A stretch of DNA of 57,751 nt, from NCBI GenBank assembly GCA_003454975.1, contig DMST01000363.1, positions 19,861 to 77,611 of the forward strand, read 5' to 3'. Source of the stretch: Cytophagales bacterium. GTDB taxonomy: Bacteria > Bacteroidota > Bacteroidia > Cytophagales > Cyclobacteriaceae. A program made the translations under genes and the position numbers. Within the stretch, counting starts at the first letter, position 1; every line of letters begins with the position of its first letter. The notes under the pieces are model-generated. The model saw only the letters and a program-made list of their open reading frames with translations. It was not told the origin of the DNA and ran no database searches. Below, piece by piece: positions 1 through 7,214 of the stretch.

Positions 1-489
1 CTCACACCAACACCGCCTGCCAGTACCGAGACTCAAGTGGCTGATAATTCAGGTCAAGAGAATAATGCCTCAGAAGAGTCGAGCCCTTCCAATACAACAC
101 CTGCTACTCCCCAGCCGGATGCAGCGAATTCTATGCCTTCTACAGGCATGCCCACCCGAGTTGCCGAGAGTGTAAGGGACTTAAGCAGTACAGAAGACGA
201 GGCGAATAGTACAGGATATCGTAAAATGTACGAGAAGGGACTTTGTGAGGTGATTGACGGATCAAGCGAAACCAAAAAGTACTTGGCTATGCACGCCACT
301 GCGCCCATAGGTACTATCATGGAAGTCCGTAATGAGATGAACGATCTTAAGGTATTTGTAAGGGTAGTAGCTCGCTTGCCACAGACTACCGACAACGAAC
401 GCTTGCTTCTGAAGATATCGAATGCAGCCTACGAACGTTTAGGCGCGGCAGATAAGCGCTTTCCCATTGAGATCTCGTACATTCCCTGA
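1..489 (+). CDS. RlpA-like double-psi beta-barrel protein, C-terminal part
   Basis: The frame is open from base 1, so the true N-terminus lies outside the window; the GTG at 37 is not a convincing start. The first ~65 visible residues are a low-complexity Ser/Thr/Pro/Asn linker. The last ~90 residues (from GYRKMYEKGLCEV) look like the double-psi beta-barrel module that in Bacteroidota commonly ends LysM-containing cell-wall proteins related to RlpA. Visible hallmarks are a KYLAMHATAPIGT segment, a V(F)VRVVARLP strand and a C-terminal IEISYIP strand. The family suggests a periplasmic, peptidoglycan-associated role; LysM repeats would be expected upstream but cannot be seen. The next gene starts 10 bp later on the same strand, so the two are probably cotranscribed. 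Family is fairly sure, function is inferred. Confidence 0.75.
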   Translation, partial: LTPTPPASTETQVADNSGQENNASEESSPSNTTPATPQPDAANSMPSTGMPTRVAESVRDLSSTEDEANSTGYRKMYEKGLCEVIDGSSETKKYLAMHATAPIGTIMEVRNEMNDLKVFVRVVARLPQTTDNERLLLKISNAAYERLGAADKRFPIEISYIP

Positions 490-498
490 TCGTTATAG

Positions 499-1314
499 AT
501 GGTCGATCTGACTAATGGAGCGGAGAAAAGCCTTCAAATGCCTTCGGGCGAACTGAAGGCTTTTTTTGATGAGAAGGTGCTTGCGTACAACCAACCCGGT
601 TTCATTCCCTCAGATCCTATTTCCATTCCCCATCGCTTTTCTCGGATACAGGACATTGAGATATCTGGGTTCATTGCCGCTACCTTGGCTTGGGGGCAAA
701 GGGTCACCATTATCAACAAGTGTAATGAACTGTTGGAACGAATGGACCGCGCACCGTATGATTTTGTGTTAAACCACACCGAGGCCGACCTTAAGCGTTT
801 GGTGGACTTCAAGCACCGTACCTTCAATACTACAGATACCCTTTATTTCATGGAGTTTTTTCGGTGGTTTTACCAACAGTACGACAGCCTGGAAGATGGT
901 TTTTTGGTAGGAACATCTCGTGAGGCTCCTGAAATGGAAAAAGGAATCGCGGGCTTCAACCGCATGTTTTTTAGCTTGCCCGAAGCGCCAGATCGAACTA
1001 AGAAGCATGTAGCGACTCCTGAGCGTAAATCCGCTTGCAAGCGGATTAATATGTTTCTCCGCTGGATGGTTCGGCAGGATACAACTGGAGTTGATTTTGG
1101 CCTTTGGAAGGTCATCCAGCCCCGCCATTTGGTTTGCCCTTGTGATATTCATGTGGGGCGGGTAGCTCGCCGGTTTGGGCTCATTACCCGCCAGCAGAAC
1201 GATTGGCGTACTGCTATGGAACTTACTGAAAACCTGCGCCTTCTGGATTCTGATGACCCCGTAAAGTATGATTTTGCACTATTTGGCCTTGGAGTGTTTG
1301 AGAAACTCCAGTAG
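499..1314 (+). CDS. TIGR02757 family protein
   Basis: A 271-residue conserved protein of the TIGR02757 (DUF2400) family, widespread in Bacteroidota and of unknown biochemical function. Typical features are the N-terminal segment PSDPISIPHRF, followed by DIEISGFIAATLAWGQR, and the C-terminal CPCDIHVGRVARRFGL segment. The HhH-like arrangement near the C-terminus resembles DNA glycosylase folds, but that is only a family-level suspicion. Length matches the family. It begins with ATG 10 bp after the cell-wall protein and ends 3 bp from the end of the convergent gene at 1318, with no terminator between them. Confidence 0.85.
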   Translation: MVDLTNGAEKSLQMPSGELKAFFDEKVLAYNQPGFIPSDPISIPHRFSRIQDIEISGFIAATLAWGQRVTIINKCNELLERMDRAPYDFVLNHTEADLKRLVDFKHRTFNTTDTLYFMEFFRWFYQQYDSLEDGFLVGTSREAPEMEKGIAGFNRMFFSLPEAPDRTKKHVATPERKSACKRINMFLRWMVRQDTTGVDFGLWKVIQPRHLVCPCDIHVGRVARRFGLITRQQNDWRTAMELTENLRLLDSDDPVKYDFALFGLGVFEKLQ

Positions 1315-1317
1315 GCC

Positions 1318-1623
1318 TTAGGCCTTTTGTACCTGGGCTAGCCAAGTGTGTTGGTCTTCGTTACTAGAGATCCCAAAGCCATCTACTAATACCCCCTTCA
1401 ACCCTACTTTGGGCGAAGATATTGCATAAAGTACCGCTGCATCATCCGGGTTGCTGTCTCCCTCAAAGCGGAATACCCTATCGATTACCAGATCTTCCGG
1501 TCCAAACGCTTCTCCATTATGGCTACAATGCAGTAGGTTTTCCCGCAGATTGAAGTCATATAAATAGCCTTCTTTGCGTAGGAGATTTAGAGTTTCAGAG
1601 AGCGTAGTTTCGGGGTATTCCAT
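1318..1623 (-). CDS. small conserved protein often labelled 'phosphoribosylpyrophosphate synthetase'
   Basis: About 101 residues. I chose the ATG at 1623 because conserved sequence begins there (MEYPETTLSETLNLLRKEGY); the longer frame to 1665 adds residues with no family resemblance. The core YDFNLRENLLHCSHNGEAFGPEDLVI followed by RFEGDSNPDDAAVLYAISS is typical of a Bacteroidota family that databases often name phosphoribosylpyrophosphate synthetase. The protein is far too short to be a PRPP synthase and lacks its signature, so that name should be treated as a misannotation. It lies alone, downstream of the terminator at 1742-1768, and is convergent with the TIGR02757 gene. A TACTTTTA sequence ~20 bp upstream could be its -7 element. 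Function unknown. Confidence 0.7.
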   Translation of the reverse strand: MEYPETTLSETLNLLRKEGYLYDFNLRENLLHCSHNGEAFGPEDLVIDRVFRFEGDSNPDDAAVLYAISSPKVGLKGVLVDGFGISSNEDQHTWLAQVQKA

Positions 1624-1741
1624 GGCACAGTCTTTTCTTAAAAGTACTACTCTTAGGTAGTTCACGTCTTAGTAAGATTGTGCTTCTGTTGGGTAGTTGC
1701 GAGAGAGTGAATTGAAACCTTCTTTATGTAGGGTAAATAGA

Positions 1742-1768
1742 AAAGGCCACCCAGAATGAGTGGCCTTT
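1742..1768 (-). terminator. intrinsic terminator of the sdaAB-tolC-adaptor operon
   Basis: A 9-bp perfect stem (AAAGGCCAC / GTGGCCTTT) with a 9-nt loop. Read on the minus strand it is followed by TCTATTT. It lies 19 bp past the adaptor stop codon and before the start of the next minus-strand gene. Confidence 0.75.
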
Positions 1769-1786
1769 GAAATGATGGGGGAGCGA

Positions 1787-3184
1787 TTATTCCTCTTCCT
1801 TCGATGTATTTCGCTCAGTGCGAGCCCCTCTTTCTTTCTTCTCTTCTATCTGATCTCCATGCTCTAACCGCCGGCTTACTGCCAAATATGGCCCGGAAAC
1901 CACGCGTTGCCCGCTTTCTATGCCAGTAAGAATCTCGATATTATCAAAGTCCTTGACCCCAGTACTCACCTCTACCAGCTTCACCGTATTGTCTTCGTTC
2001 ACCAGGAACACACACTCAATTTCATCTTCGTCTTCCTCGTCAGTGAAACTATCGTTATCTGATGATGAGGCCTCTTCGGTTGAGGGTGACTTCTTGGCAT
2101 CTTCCACCTCACTCTCTGGTCGAGTGGTGACAGAAGCCAACGGTACCGAAAGAATGCCCTGCTTGATTTTGGTTTGTATATCAACACTTGCAGTCATGCC
2201 TGGCCGGAAGGGGGATTGTCCAGGATTTTCTTCTAGTAAGTCAGCATAAGAAGAATTAAGTACCCTGATTTTCACTTCAAATTCGGTAACAGCATCCGCG
2301 GATACGCGAGTGTTGGCAGTGTTGGCAATAGCGGTTACAATGCCTTTAAACTGTTTGTCCATGGGGAGATATGCATCTACATCCACAATAGCCGTATCTC
2401 CTAAATGAACTCGAATAATATCGTTTTCATTTACGTTTACTCGCACCTCCATGGCCATTAGATTGGCTATGCGCATCATATCCGTACCTGCCATTTGAGA
2501 AGTACCTACCACTCGCTCTCCCTGTTCTACATCCAGTTTACTCACCGTGCCAGAGGCTGGGGCATAGATAGACGTACGGTTTAAGTTTTCCCTAGCATCG
2601 GATAGGGAGGCCTCTGCGTTCTCCACATTAAAGTCGGCGGCTTTGGCATTCTGTTCAGCGGCATTCAGATCTTGCTCAGCTACTTTAAAATTGGCCTGAG
2701 CAGTTTCCCAGTCAGCATCAGAGATTACCTTCTCTTCATGCAGCTTCTCCTGCCGGTTGTAGTCCAGCTTCTGGCGTTCGAAGTTGGCCTGCGTCCGCGC
2801 CAAGCTAGCACGTGAACTAGCAGCATTGGCTTTGGCTTGGTTTAGCAGTGCTTCGGCCTGTTTTACTCGCTGCACAAAGATTTCCGGGTTTATCCGTACT
2901 AGTAGATCACCTTCCGAAACAGAATCACCTTCCTCTATCGTCAGTTCAATTATTTCACCTGATACTTCCGGCGAAATGGCGATTTCTACCTCTGGTTGCA
3001 CCGTGCCTGAGGCGGTCACCGTCTCTATGATGGTTTCTGAAGTAGCCTCGGTAATTTCTACCTGAATGAGTTCAGGCTTACCAATTACTCCGGCGTTTTT
3101 CAAGCCGACTGCTACCACCAATACGACTACGATGGCAATGAGTAGTATCCAAATGGTGCGATTTCCTGATTTCTTTTTTGCCAT
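1787..3184 (-). CDS. HlyD/MacA-type periplasmic adaptor of a tripartite efflux system
   Basis: A 465-residue membrane-fusion protein. There is one N-terminal membrane anchor (residues ~10-28, after MAKKKSGNR), a lipoyl/barrel-sandwich half (SGTVQPEVEIAISPEVSG, then EEGDSVSEGDLLVRI), and a long Ala/Gln-rich coiled-coil hairpin (~105-200). The second lipoyl half follows (YAPASGTVSKLDVEQGERV), then a beta-barrel and a membrane-proximal domain. A very acidic Ser/Asp/Glu insertion (about residues 355-390) sits in the membrane-proximal region and the C-terminus is highly charged. The start is 1 nt after the tolC stop, so translation is coupled. In most Bacteroidota this gene is followed by MacB-like permease and ATPase genes; here a terminator follows instead, so the inner-membrane pump must be encoded elsewhere. 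Confidence 0.9.
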   Translation of the reverse strand: MAKKKSGNRTIWILLIAIVVVLVVAVGLKNAGVIGKPELIQVEITEATSETIIETVTASGTVQPEVEIAISPEVSGEIIELTIEEGDSVSEGDLLVRINPEIFVQRVKQAEALLNQAKANAASSRASLARTQANFERQKLDYNRQEKLHEEKVISDADWETAQANFKVAEQDLNAAEQNAKAADFNVENAEASLSDARENLNRTSIYAPASGTVSKLDVEQGERVVGTSQMAGTDMMRIANLMAMEVRVNVNENDIIRVHLGDTAIVDVDAYLPMDKQFKGIVTAIANTANTRVSADAVTEFEVKIRVLNSSYADLLEENPGQSPFRPGMTASVDIQTKIKQGILSVPLASVTTRPESEVEDAKKSPSTEEASSSDNDSFTDEEDEDEIECVFLVNEDNTVKLVEVSTGVKDFDNIEILTGIESGQRVVSGPYLAVSRRLEHGDQIEEKKERGARTERNTSKEEE

Positions 3185-3185
3185 A

Positions 3186-4631
3186 TCAGTCGAAAGTCAA
3201 AGGTTTGTTTTGGTAAAATTCTAGCACTTTAATCTTGAATATGTAATCGTACTTGGCCCGGATTAAGTCCGATTCAGCAGTGGCCAAATTATTTTTCCCT
3301 TGTGTAAACTCCACAGCGTTGGCCGCGCCCAAGTTATAGCGTTGCTCTATGTTAGCAAACAATTCTCGTTGGGCGCTTACTGAATTTTGATTGGCTTGAT
3401 ATGTTTTTTGAGCTGCTACCACATTTTGGTACGCCTGCTCTATATTTTGGCGTAGCGTGTTTCGTGTATTGATAGCGTTTACTTCTGCCCGTTCCAAGGC
3501 TATTTTGGACCGATCAATCTGGGTCTGCACTCGGTAGTTGTTGAAAATGGGGATGGAAAGCGTAACTCCGACGTTGTTAGTAGAGTTATAATCCCACTGG
3601 CCAAAGTAGCTTATTGGCTCCAGTCCCGCAGGTAAGTTGCGCGGGGTCACTACCAGTTCATTGGTGCCATCTACGAAACCTATTGGCACTACCGTTAGCA
3701 CAGTTTCTTCCGTTGGTACTGAATCTAGCAGGCTGGAATAGTTTGTTCGCCAAGAGATGCCTGCCGACAGACTAGGGTAACGCCCACCTTTGGCAATTTC
3801 CACTCCATATCCCGCGCTTTCCACCTGTGCATCCACTGCCTTGATGGAAGGTTGGTATTTTACGGCATCTTCATAAATGGCCTGAGCACCTTGGTCAATC
3901 AGATAAGACCCGGGTGCCTCTAGCTCTGGAGAAACGATGTCAAAAGGGTCATTGGGGTTTACCATCAACAATTGGCGTAGTTGTAGCAAGGAAAGTGCTA
4001 CCGCATTTTCAAAGTTTACTACCTGAAGCTCGTCCGTAGCCACCTGCTGTTGGGCCTGCAGCTCATTGGCCACCGGAAAAACGCCTAGTTCTACTTGTTT
4101 CTTCGTTTGAGCTAGCTGTGCCTCAGAGGTTTCAAGCCTCGCTTGAGCAGCCTCCAGCTGTTCACGATTGAATAGAACCTGGGTGAAAAAATTGATGATA
4201 TCCAGTGAGACCTGGTTTTTAGTGTCTTCTAGAGAATATTCGCTAGCCTGACGGTCAATTTTACTCTGAGCGATGGTGTTATTAATTGAGAAACCACTGA
4301 ACAAAGTAACATTGGCACTCGCAGAAATGCTCTGAGAAACCAGACTATTGAATGTGAATTCGTTAGTTGTGGGGTCAATGGTACGTCCCAGGTTGGTGCC
4401 AACACTAGAATTGGCATTCACCGAAGGAAGCCGCTGCATTTGGGCGTTCTTGACGGTTATTTCTGAGCCCTGCACGTCTAGCTGCCCCTGGCGAATACGG
4501 ATACTGTTGAGTAACCCATGCTCAAGGCATCGTTCCAGTGTCCATGGCGCATTGTTATTTTGGGCCATACCCACGTAGGAGGCCAGGCCGAGAATCAGAC
4601 TGACGACAGAAAATTTCCAAAAGGTTTTCAT
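3186..4631 (-). CDS. TolC family outer-membrane efflux protein
   Basis: About 481 residues from the ATG at 4631; a GTG three bases earlier is possible but unnecessary. A signal peptide (residues 1-24, ending GMAQ) precedes two outer-membrane efflux protein repeats with long alpha-helical stretches, for example RSKIALERAEVNAINTRNTL. The start WTLERCLEHGLLNS is typical of TolC-like proteins in this phylum. It should form the trimeric outer-membrane channel that docks with the adaptor encoded 1 nt downstream. Its ATG overlaps the sdaAB stop by one base (TGATG), so the gene is translationally coupled to a metabolic gene, which is unusual. Confidence 0.9.
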   Translation of the reverse strand: MKTFWKFSVVSLILGLASYVGMAQNNNAPWTLERCLEHGLLNSIRIRQGQLDVQGSEITVKNAQMQRLPSVNANSSVGTNLGRTIDPTTNEFTFNSLVSQSISASANVTLFSGFSINNTIAQSKIDRQASEYSLEDTKNQVSLDIINFFTQVLFNREQLEAAQARLETSEAQLAQTKKQVELGVFPVANELQAQQQVATDELQVVNFENAVALSLLQLRQLLMVNPNDPFDIVSPELEAPGSYLIDQGAQAIYEDAVKYQPSIKAVDAQVESAGYGVEIAKGGRYPSLSAGISWRTNYSSLLDSVPTEETVLTVVPIGFVDGTNELVVTPRNLPAGLEPISYFGQWDYNSTNNVGVTLSIPIFNNYRVQTQIDRSKIALERAEVNAINTRNTLRQNIEQAYQNVVAAQKTYQANQNSVSAQRELFANIEQRYNLGAANAVEFTQGKNNLATAESDLIRAKYDYIFKIKVLEFYQNKPLTFD

Positions 4632-5308
4632 CACAAATCGATATCTGGAATGTAAATAATCTCTTTAACCCAGGATAGGCTTTTCAGATAAGCCAGGGTG
4701 ATAGGCTTGAGCCCCGAATCCATTTCTAAAAACTGGCAAGCCAAATCATGCTTCCCTTTTCTGGAAACAGACATGGTAGCAATGTTACACTCTTCCTGAG
4801 ATAATACGCTGGCAATGAAGGCGATGGAACCTACCCGGTCCTCAGCGGTAATGATCAAGGTGTGGGCCGTGGCTGTAAATCCGGCACTGAATCCATTTAC
4901 CTCCGTTATTTTTATAACCCCACCTCCACGACTTTCGCCCACTACGGATACCTCTCTATCTTGGTGGAATAGTCGCAATTTGATGGTGTTGGGGTGCAGG
5001 GTATTAGCATTGCCCACAGACTTGAAGGTATATTGCAGTCCTGCTTCTTTGGCATGGTCAAAAGAGTCGCGGATTCTCAGGTCATCTGTTTTATAATCCA
5101 GTAAACCTGCCACAATTGCCTTGTCGCTTCCGTGTCCCTCATACGTACGGGCGAAAGAATTGTAAAAGGTAATTTCGGCTCGTTCGGGTTGGGCACTCAA
5201 AATTCGGATGGCAGTGCGGGCAATACGTACTACGCCGGCCGTGTGTGAACTAGAGGGACCAATCATGACCGGGCCTATCATGTCGAAGACGCTGCTTCGT
5301 TCAGCCAT
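4631..5308 (-). CDS. sdaAB: L-serine ammonia-lyase (iron-sulfur type), beta subunit
   Basis: About 225 residues from the ATG at 5308 (MAERSSVFDMIGPVMIGPSSSHTAG), which matches the family start; the frame is open further upstream but that part is not conserved. The GPSSSHTAG motif belongs to the beta domain of Fe-S L-serine dehydratases, which deaminate serine to pyruvate and ammonia. A C-terminal ACT-like domain (from ~residue 150, HTLIITAEDRVGSIAFIASVL) fits the family. The Fe-S-bearing alpha subunit (sdaAA) is not in the window. A TACTTTTG -7 box at 5330-5337 suggests that the promoter for this gene also drives tolC and the adaptor. Confidence 0.88.
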   Translation of the reverse strand: MAERSSVFDMIGPVMIGPSSSHTAGVVRIARTAIRILSAQPERAEITFYNSFARTYEGHGSDKAIVAGLLDYKTDDLRIRDSFDHAKEAGLQYTFKSVGNANTLHPNTIKLRLFHQDREVSVVGESRGGGVIKITEVNGFSAGFTATAHTLIITAEDRVGSIAFIASVLSQEECNIATMSVSRKGKHDLACQFLEMDSGLKPITLAYLKSLSWVKEIIYIPDIDL

Positions 5309-5329
5309 GTAAAAAGTGTTTATTATTGC

Positions 5330-5356
5330 CAAAAGTACCTGCATAGGCATACGTAC
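5330..5356 (-). promoter_or_regulatory. putative Bacteroidota promoter of sdaAB-tolC-adaptor
   Basis: Read on the minus strand, TACTTTTG (5330-5337) matches the Bacteroidota -7 consensus TAnnTTTG exactly. Nineteen bases upstream stands TTCG, a near match to the -33 TTG element. The predicted transcript start is ~14-16 nt before the sdaAB ATG. Confidence 0.5.
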
Positions 5357-5390
5357 CGAACTCCAAAGTGTTGGAAGGTAATTTTTGGGT

Positions 5391-6215
5391 ATGAAAATTT
5401 ACTTTAACCATTTACTGCTGCCAAGCGAAGAACTCTCGTTCGATTTGGACAACCGTGCCTTTCGGTATGGGGACGGTTTGTTTGAGACTATGGTAGTGAA
5501 ATATGGGTGGTTGCGAATGTGGAAATACCACTGGGAGCGACTCAATCATGGTATGGCAGCCCTACGTATGCAAGGGGTGGAACCTTGGAGTAAAAACACC
5601 CTGGAGTTGGAGGTTCTTCATCTGGTGGAAGAGATGGGACTTGAGCAAGCGCGTATCCGGTTGCACGTATGGCGTGAGGGAGGTGGGCTATATACCCCCC
5701 CCGGTCGGGAAACAGCATATCTTATTCGGGCGGATCCTTGGGCTCCACCGGCTTCTCTCAAAAAAGAGGTCGGGTTGGCCACCTCCGTCAAAGTAATGCC
5801 TTCCCTCTGGAGCCGTTTTAAAACACACAATGCACTCACTTATGTGTTGGCCGGCATGGAACGCCAAGAGCGTAGGTTGGATGACCTTATTCTGTTAGAC
5901 CACTTGGGCAACGTGGCGGAGTCTACTTACAGTAATGTGTTTTGGCAAAAAGATAATTGCTGGTACACTCCAGACCTGGCGAGTGGTTGCCTTCACGGGG
6001 TTATGCGTAGGCACATCATAGCTGAGTTGTACCGTTCTGGGCCCGAAAGACTTCAGGTAGGCCTCTTCCCGCTGCCACACCTTATGCAAGCCGATATGTT
6101 GATCTTGACCAATGCTAGTGGCATCACATTCGTAGAGCGGTTGAATGGGAGACCGTTGCCCTTGATTTCTTCCGTAGAGGTATCAGGTTGGCTACAGAAT
6201 CTTCAGTCCGTTTAA
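5391..6215 (+). CDS. aminotransferase class IV (PabC-like aminodeoxychorismate lyase or branched-chain aminotransferase)
   Basis: About 274 residues from the ATG at 5391 (MKIYFNHLLLPSEELSFDLDNRAFRYGDGLFETM). The ORF can be extended to a TTG two codons earlier, but ATG is preferred. FRYGDGLFETM is typical of fold-type IV PLP enzymes, and SRFKTHNALTYVLAG carries the likely Schiff-base lysine. LDHLGNVAESTYSNVF and LANASGI-like segments (TNASGITFV) shape the cofactor pocket. This subfamily in Bacteroidota is usually annotated as 4-amino-4-deoxychorismate lyase or as a branched-chain aminotransferase; sequence alone does not decide. Its end overlaps that of convergent thyA by 4 bp. A folate role would suit the thyA neighbour, but that is weak evidence. 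Confidence 0.85.
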   Translation: MKIYFNHLLLPSEELSFDLDNRAFRYGDGLFETMVVKYGWLRMWKYHWERLNHGMAALRMQGVEPWSKNTLELEVLHLVEEMGLEQARIRLHVWREGGGLYTPPGRETAYLIRADPWAPPASLKKEVGLATSVKVMPSLWSRFKTHNALTYVLAGMERQERRLDDLILLDHLGNVAESTYSNVFWQKDNCWYTPDLASGCLHGVMRRHIIAELYRSGPERLQVGLFPLPHLMQADMLILTNASGITFVERLNGRPLPLISSVEVSGWLQNLQSV

Positions 6216-7117
6216 ACGGCTACCTCGGCTTTTATTGAGGGATGAGGGTCATATCCTTCTAGGGTGAAGTCTTCGAATCGAAAGTCAAAGAGGTCAGTTA
6301 CCTCAGGGTTTAGTATCATGGTGGGCAAGGGACGTGGCTCCCTTGCAAGTTGCATATTAGCCTGTTCCAGGTGGTTTTGGTACAGATGAGCGTCTCCTAG
6401 AGTATGAACAAAGTCGCCGGGTTGGAGCCCCACTACTTGAGCTACCATCAAAGTGAGCAAGGCGTAGGAAGCAATGTTAAAGGGAACGCCCAGAAAAACG
6501 TCTGCCGATCGTTGATACAACTGGCAGCTTAACTTGCCATCGGCTACGTAAAACTGAAACAGCGTATGACAAGGGGGGAGGCCTGATTTTGCCATTACTG
6601 GGATGTCCTTAGGATTCCAGGCTGAAATGATATGCCGCCGTGAATCAGGATTATTCTTCAGGCTATTTATCACTTCTTTCATCTGATCTATTCCCTCAAA
6701 ATCACGCCATTGGCGTCCATAAACAGGGCCTAATTCGCCCCACCGTTTGGCAAAATCGTCGTCCGTTTTTATAGTCTCCACAAACTCTGCCATTCTGGAT
6801 TTCCAAGCTTCAGAATACTTAGGGTAGGCATCTTCCAAGCCGCTTTGTTTCAGATAACTTTGGTAAGGCCATTCGTTCCAAATGTTCACCTTGTTTTTAA
6901 CCAAGTACTGGATGTTGGTGTCGCCCTGTAAGAACCAAATGAGCTCATGAATGATAGAGCGGAGGTGCACCTTTTTGGTAGTTACTAACGGGAAACCTTC
7001 TTGCAAAGGAAATCGCATTTGATAACCAAAGACGCTATGGGTGCCCACTCCGGTCCTATCCTCCTTTTTCGTTCCGTTATCCAGAATGTGCTGCATTAGC
7101 GTCAGGTACTGTTTCAT
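6212..7117 (-). CDS. thyA: thymidylate synthase
   Basis: A 301-residue ThyA. It methylates dUMP to dTMP with methylene-tetrahydrofolate. The catalytic Cys is C183 in LPPCHTLFQFY. The phosphate-binding Arg is in KKEDRTGVGT (R21), and QRSADVFLGVPFNIASYALL and GDAHLYQNHL are further signature segments. It is ~37 residues longer than the E. coli enzyme because of an insertion around residues 80-118 (NEWPYQSYLK onward), like the long form found in lactobacilli and many Bacteroidota. It overlaps the end of the convergent aminotransferase gene by 4 bp and is divergent from the MMPL transporter across 97 bp. Confidence 0.98.
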   Translation of the reverse strand: MKQYLTLMQHILDNGTKKEDRTGVGTHSVFGYQMRFPLQEGFPLVTTKKVHLRSIIHELIWFLQGDTNIQYLVKNKVNIWNEWPYQSYLKQSGLEDAYPKYSEAWKSRMAEFVETIKTDDDFAKRWGELGPVYGRQWRDFEGIDQMKEVINSLKNNPDSRRHIISAWNPKDIPVMAKSGLPPCHTLFQFYVADGKLSCQLYQRSADVFLGVPFNIASYALLTLMVAQVVGLQPGDFVHTLGDAHLYQNHLEQANMQLAREPRPLPTMILNPEVTDLFDFRFEDFTLEGYDPHPSIKAEVAV

Positions 7118-7214
7118 ATGCTATGATTGGCAGAGTTATTCTCCAAAAATGCTAAACTCTTACTTAATTTGCCGAGATATATGCAATCAATTACCCACAG
7201 TCCATTGGTGAAAA

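Noticed and set aside
1318..1623. PRPP synthetase activity
   Set aside because: At ~100 residues it lacks the PRPP-binding and ATP-binding motifs of the enzyme; the name is carried over in databases.
5381..5390. A -7 box directly before the aminotransferase start, implying a leaderless mRNA
   Set aside because: TAATTTTTG has a 3-nt instead of 2-nt spacer and would place the transcript start inside the gene.
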